In this document: positions 62,820-64,000 of the stretch, piece by piece
Numbering within the stretch: position 1 is the stretch's first letter
Layout of the letters: the number at the start of each line of letters is the position of its first letter
Assembly (NCBI RefSeq): GCF_000316625.1
Contig: NC_019676.1
Location: 4,420,501 to 4,484,500, forward strand
Origin: Nostoc sp. PCC 7107
Lineage (GTDB): Bacteria > Cyanobacteriota > Cyanobacteriia > Cyanobacteriales > Nostocaceae
Reading direction: 5' to 3'
DNA length: 64,000 nt
Made by a program: the position numbers and the translations under genes
The notes under the pieces: model-generated
What the model was told of the DNA's origin: nothing
What the model saw: the letters and a program-made list of their open reading frames with translations, nothing else
Databases searched by the model: none

Positions 62820-64000
62820 TTAGCGATTAACTACTAGATCTGGCGAAACAGCAAAAGTCAGGACAGTTTCATCAACTCCTTTAAGTTTTAGTGGACTACC
62901 TTTGGTAATTTCTTCATCCTGCAAATAATCTGCTACAGCAGCCGAAACCAAAATCGTACCGGGAACAGCCGCAGCTTGCAATCGAGCAGCAATATTCACA
63001 CTTGGGCCAATAGCAGTATAGTCGGCGCGTTCTGCACTACCAAACATCCCCACAACCGCTGTACCTTGGTGAATACCACAGCGAAACTGGACACTAGAGC
63101 GTCCATCGCTTTCAAATACACCTTGCTCTTGCCAGCGTTGGTTTAACTGCGAGAGTGAGCGATGCATTGCTCTAGCTGTATTGATAGCTCGACGTACCTG
63201 TTCATTAGGAGTCAGTTCTTCTGGCGCTCCATATAAAGCCAAAATCGCATCCCCCATGAATTTATCTACGGTACCGCCGTTGTCAAACACAACTTTGGTC
63301 ATACATTCTAAATACTCATTCAGCAATTCTGCTACCCGTCGAGATCTAAGAGTATTTGCTAATTGGGTAAACCCCACAATGTCACTAAACAAAACTGTAA
63401 TCAAACGCGGTTCTGGGCGTAAGTCTAAAGTTAAATCTCCTGCTGCGGCTTTCTGTACTAATACAGTTGGCAAAAAACGCTTGAGAACTGATTCTGTTAG
63501 ATAAGTATTTAATTCTACAACCCGTCTTTCATTTTCCTTCAAAGCTAAGAGATTCCTGACTTCTGCTAGAAGTTCTCTGTCGTTAAATGGTTTGGCTAAA
63601 TAGGCATCTGCACCATGTTCTGTGCTTTCAATGCGGGTTTCTTCATCTACTTTGGCTGTGAGCAAAATGATCGGAATTCCTTTTAATTTCTCATCAGAGC
63701 GAATCATCCGAATCATTTCCAGCCCAGTTACTAAAGGCATCATCAAATCTGTAACGATCAAGCTGGGTAAAATTTCTTGAACTACACCAAACCCTTCATA
63801 ACCATTACGAGCCGTGTGGACTTGATAGCCACTGCGGCGGATGATATCGGATACGTAAGTTCGTAAATCTGGGTTGTCATCTACAACTAAGATGGAGTGC
63901 TTAGAAGTTTGCTGGGTGGGTTGCTCTGTTGAAGTGCGCGAACTCGCTTTGCTTGCGGAATTGGGAGTAGGAAAAACATCTGATAAATCTTTTGTAGTAT
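62820..64000 (-). CDS. Response-regulator adenylate cyclase, 5' end outside window
   Basis: The frame is open from the right edge, so the protein is longer than seen. Order: a low-complexity Ser/Thr/Gln linker, a REC domain (VVDDNPDLRTYVSD, phosphoacceptor Asp in SLIVTDLMMP, Lys in TAKVDEET), a connecting helix, then a class III cyclase domain. The latter has the metal Asp residues in FSDIVGFT and GDAILALYG, and NIAARLQ. The Lys of DKFMGD and Asp of ADYTAIG favour ATP over GTP. The preceding linker fits a hybrid protein such as CyaC (REC-kinase-REC-cyclase), but the rest is outside the window. Confidence 0.88.
   Translation of the reverse strand, partial: TTKDLSDVFPTPNSASKASSRTSTEQPTQQTSKHSILVVDDNPDLRTYVSDIIRRSGYQVHTARNGYEGFGVVQEILPSLIVTDLMMPLVTGLEMIRMIRSDEKLKGIPIILLTAKVDEETRIESTEHGADAYLAKPFNDRELLAEVRNLLALKENERRVVELNTYLTESVLKRFLPTVLVQKAAAGDLTLDLRPEPRLITVLFSDIVGFTQLANTLRSRRVAELLNEYLECMTKVVFDNGGTVDKFMGDAILALYGAPEELTPNEQVRRAINTARAMHRSLSQLNQRWQEQGVFESDGRSSVQFRCGIHQGTAVVGMFGSAERADYTAIGPSVNIAARLQAAAVPGTILVSAAVADYLQDEEITKGSPLKLKGVDETVLTFAVSPDLVVNR

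Overview
The window comes from a filamentous, probably heterocystous, cyanobacterium of the Nostoc/Anabaena/Calothrix type. The sequence is AT-rich and dense in HIP1 octamers (GCGATCGC). It carries cyanobacteria-specific genes (pxcA, a magnesium chelatase H subunit, RRM protein, PEP-CTERM proteins, a haemagglutinin-type exoprotein, Zn-ribbon Ser/Thr kinases). It also has the heptamer tandem repeats and dispersed hairpins typical of these genomes. No species can be named from sequence alone.

Layout. 1-8.9 kb: the 3' part of a c-type cytochrome peroxidase-like gene, a polysaccharide deacetylase, an XRE regulator, a PIN protein, mltA, pxcA and a UvrD/RecB-like ATPase. 9-16.5 kb: a PEP-CTERM protein, msrA, a HigB/HigA-M78 toxin-antitoxin pair, tRNA-Thr and tRNA-Tyr, an ABC exporter and a lumenal-type protein. 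16.9-20.4 kb is a mobile-DNA patch: an intact IS4-family element with a perfect 9-bp target duplication, a gene split by an in-frame amber codon, and a decayed IS110 element. 20.7-26.6 kb is the housekeeping cluster ffh-rpsP-khpA-rpsU-phoH plus a ChuX-like gene and an aminopeptidase P.

26.9-34 kb holds the most notable locus: a 1481-residue nitric oxide synthase. It fuses an unassigned beta-rich N-terminus, a haem-ligand-less globin-like domain, a second globin with Tyr-B10 and proximal His, a NOS oxygenase and a complete FMN/FAD/NADPH reductase. It is followed by an orphan NrtB-like permease that seems to lack the ATPase-coupling loop. The residues suggest a self-contained arginine -> NO -> nitrate machine; the link to the permease is inference.

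34-50 kb: a Gly-rich secreted protein, a VapBC-like pair, a DUF4336-like protein, CsgG, a predicted pseudokinase, an alpha/beta hydrolase, an RRM protein, a PII-like protein, an IF-3 paralogue that apparently starts with AUU, an active-looking kinase-WD40 protein and a second ABC exporter. 50-64 kb: a PEP-CTERM protein, an FHA-type exoprotein, a candidate small RNA, a chlH/bchH-type chelatase invaded by GGCAGGA repeats, a Doc-like toxin with a novel partner, a TetR regulator fused to an IS-type zinc ribbon and divergent from a Rieske oxygenase, tRNA-Gly, a TonB-like protein and the 3' part of a REC-adenylate cyclase.
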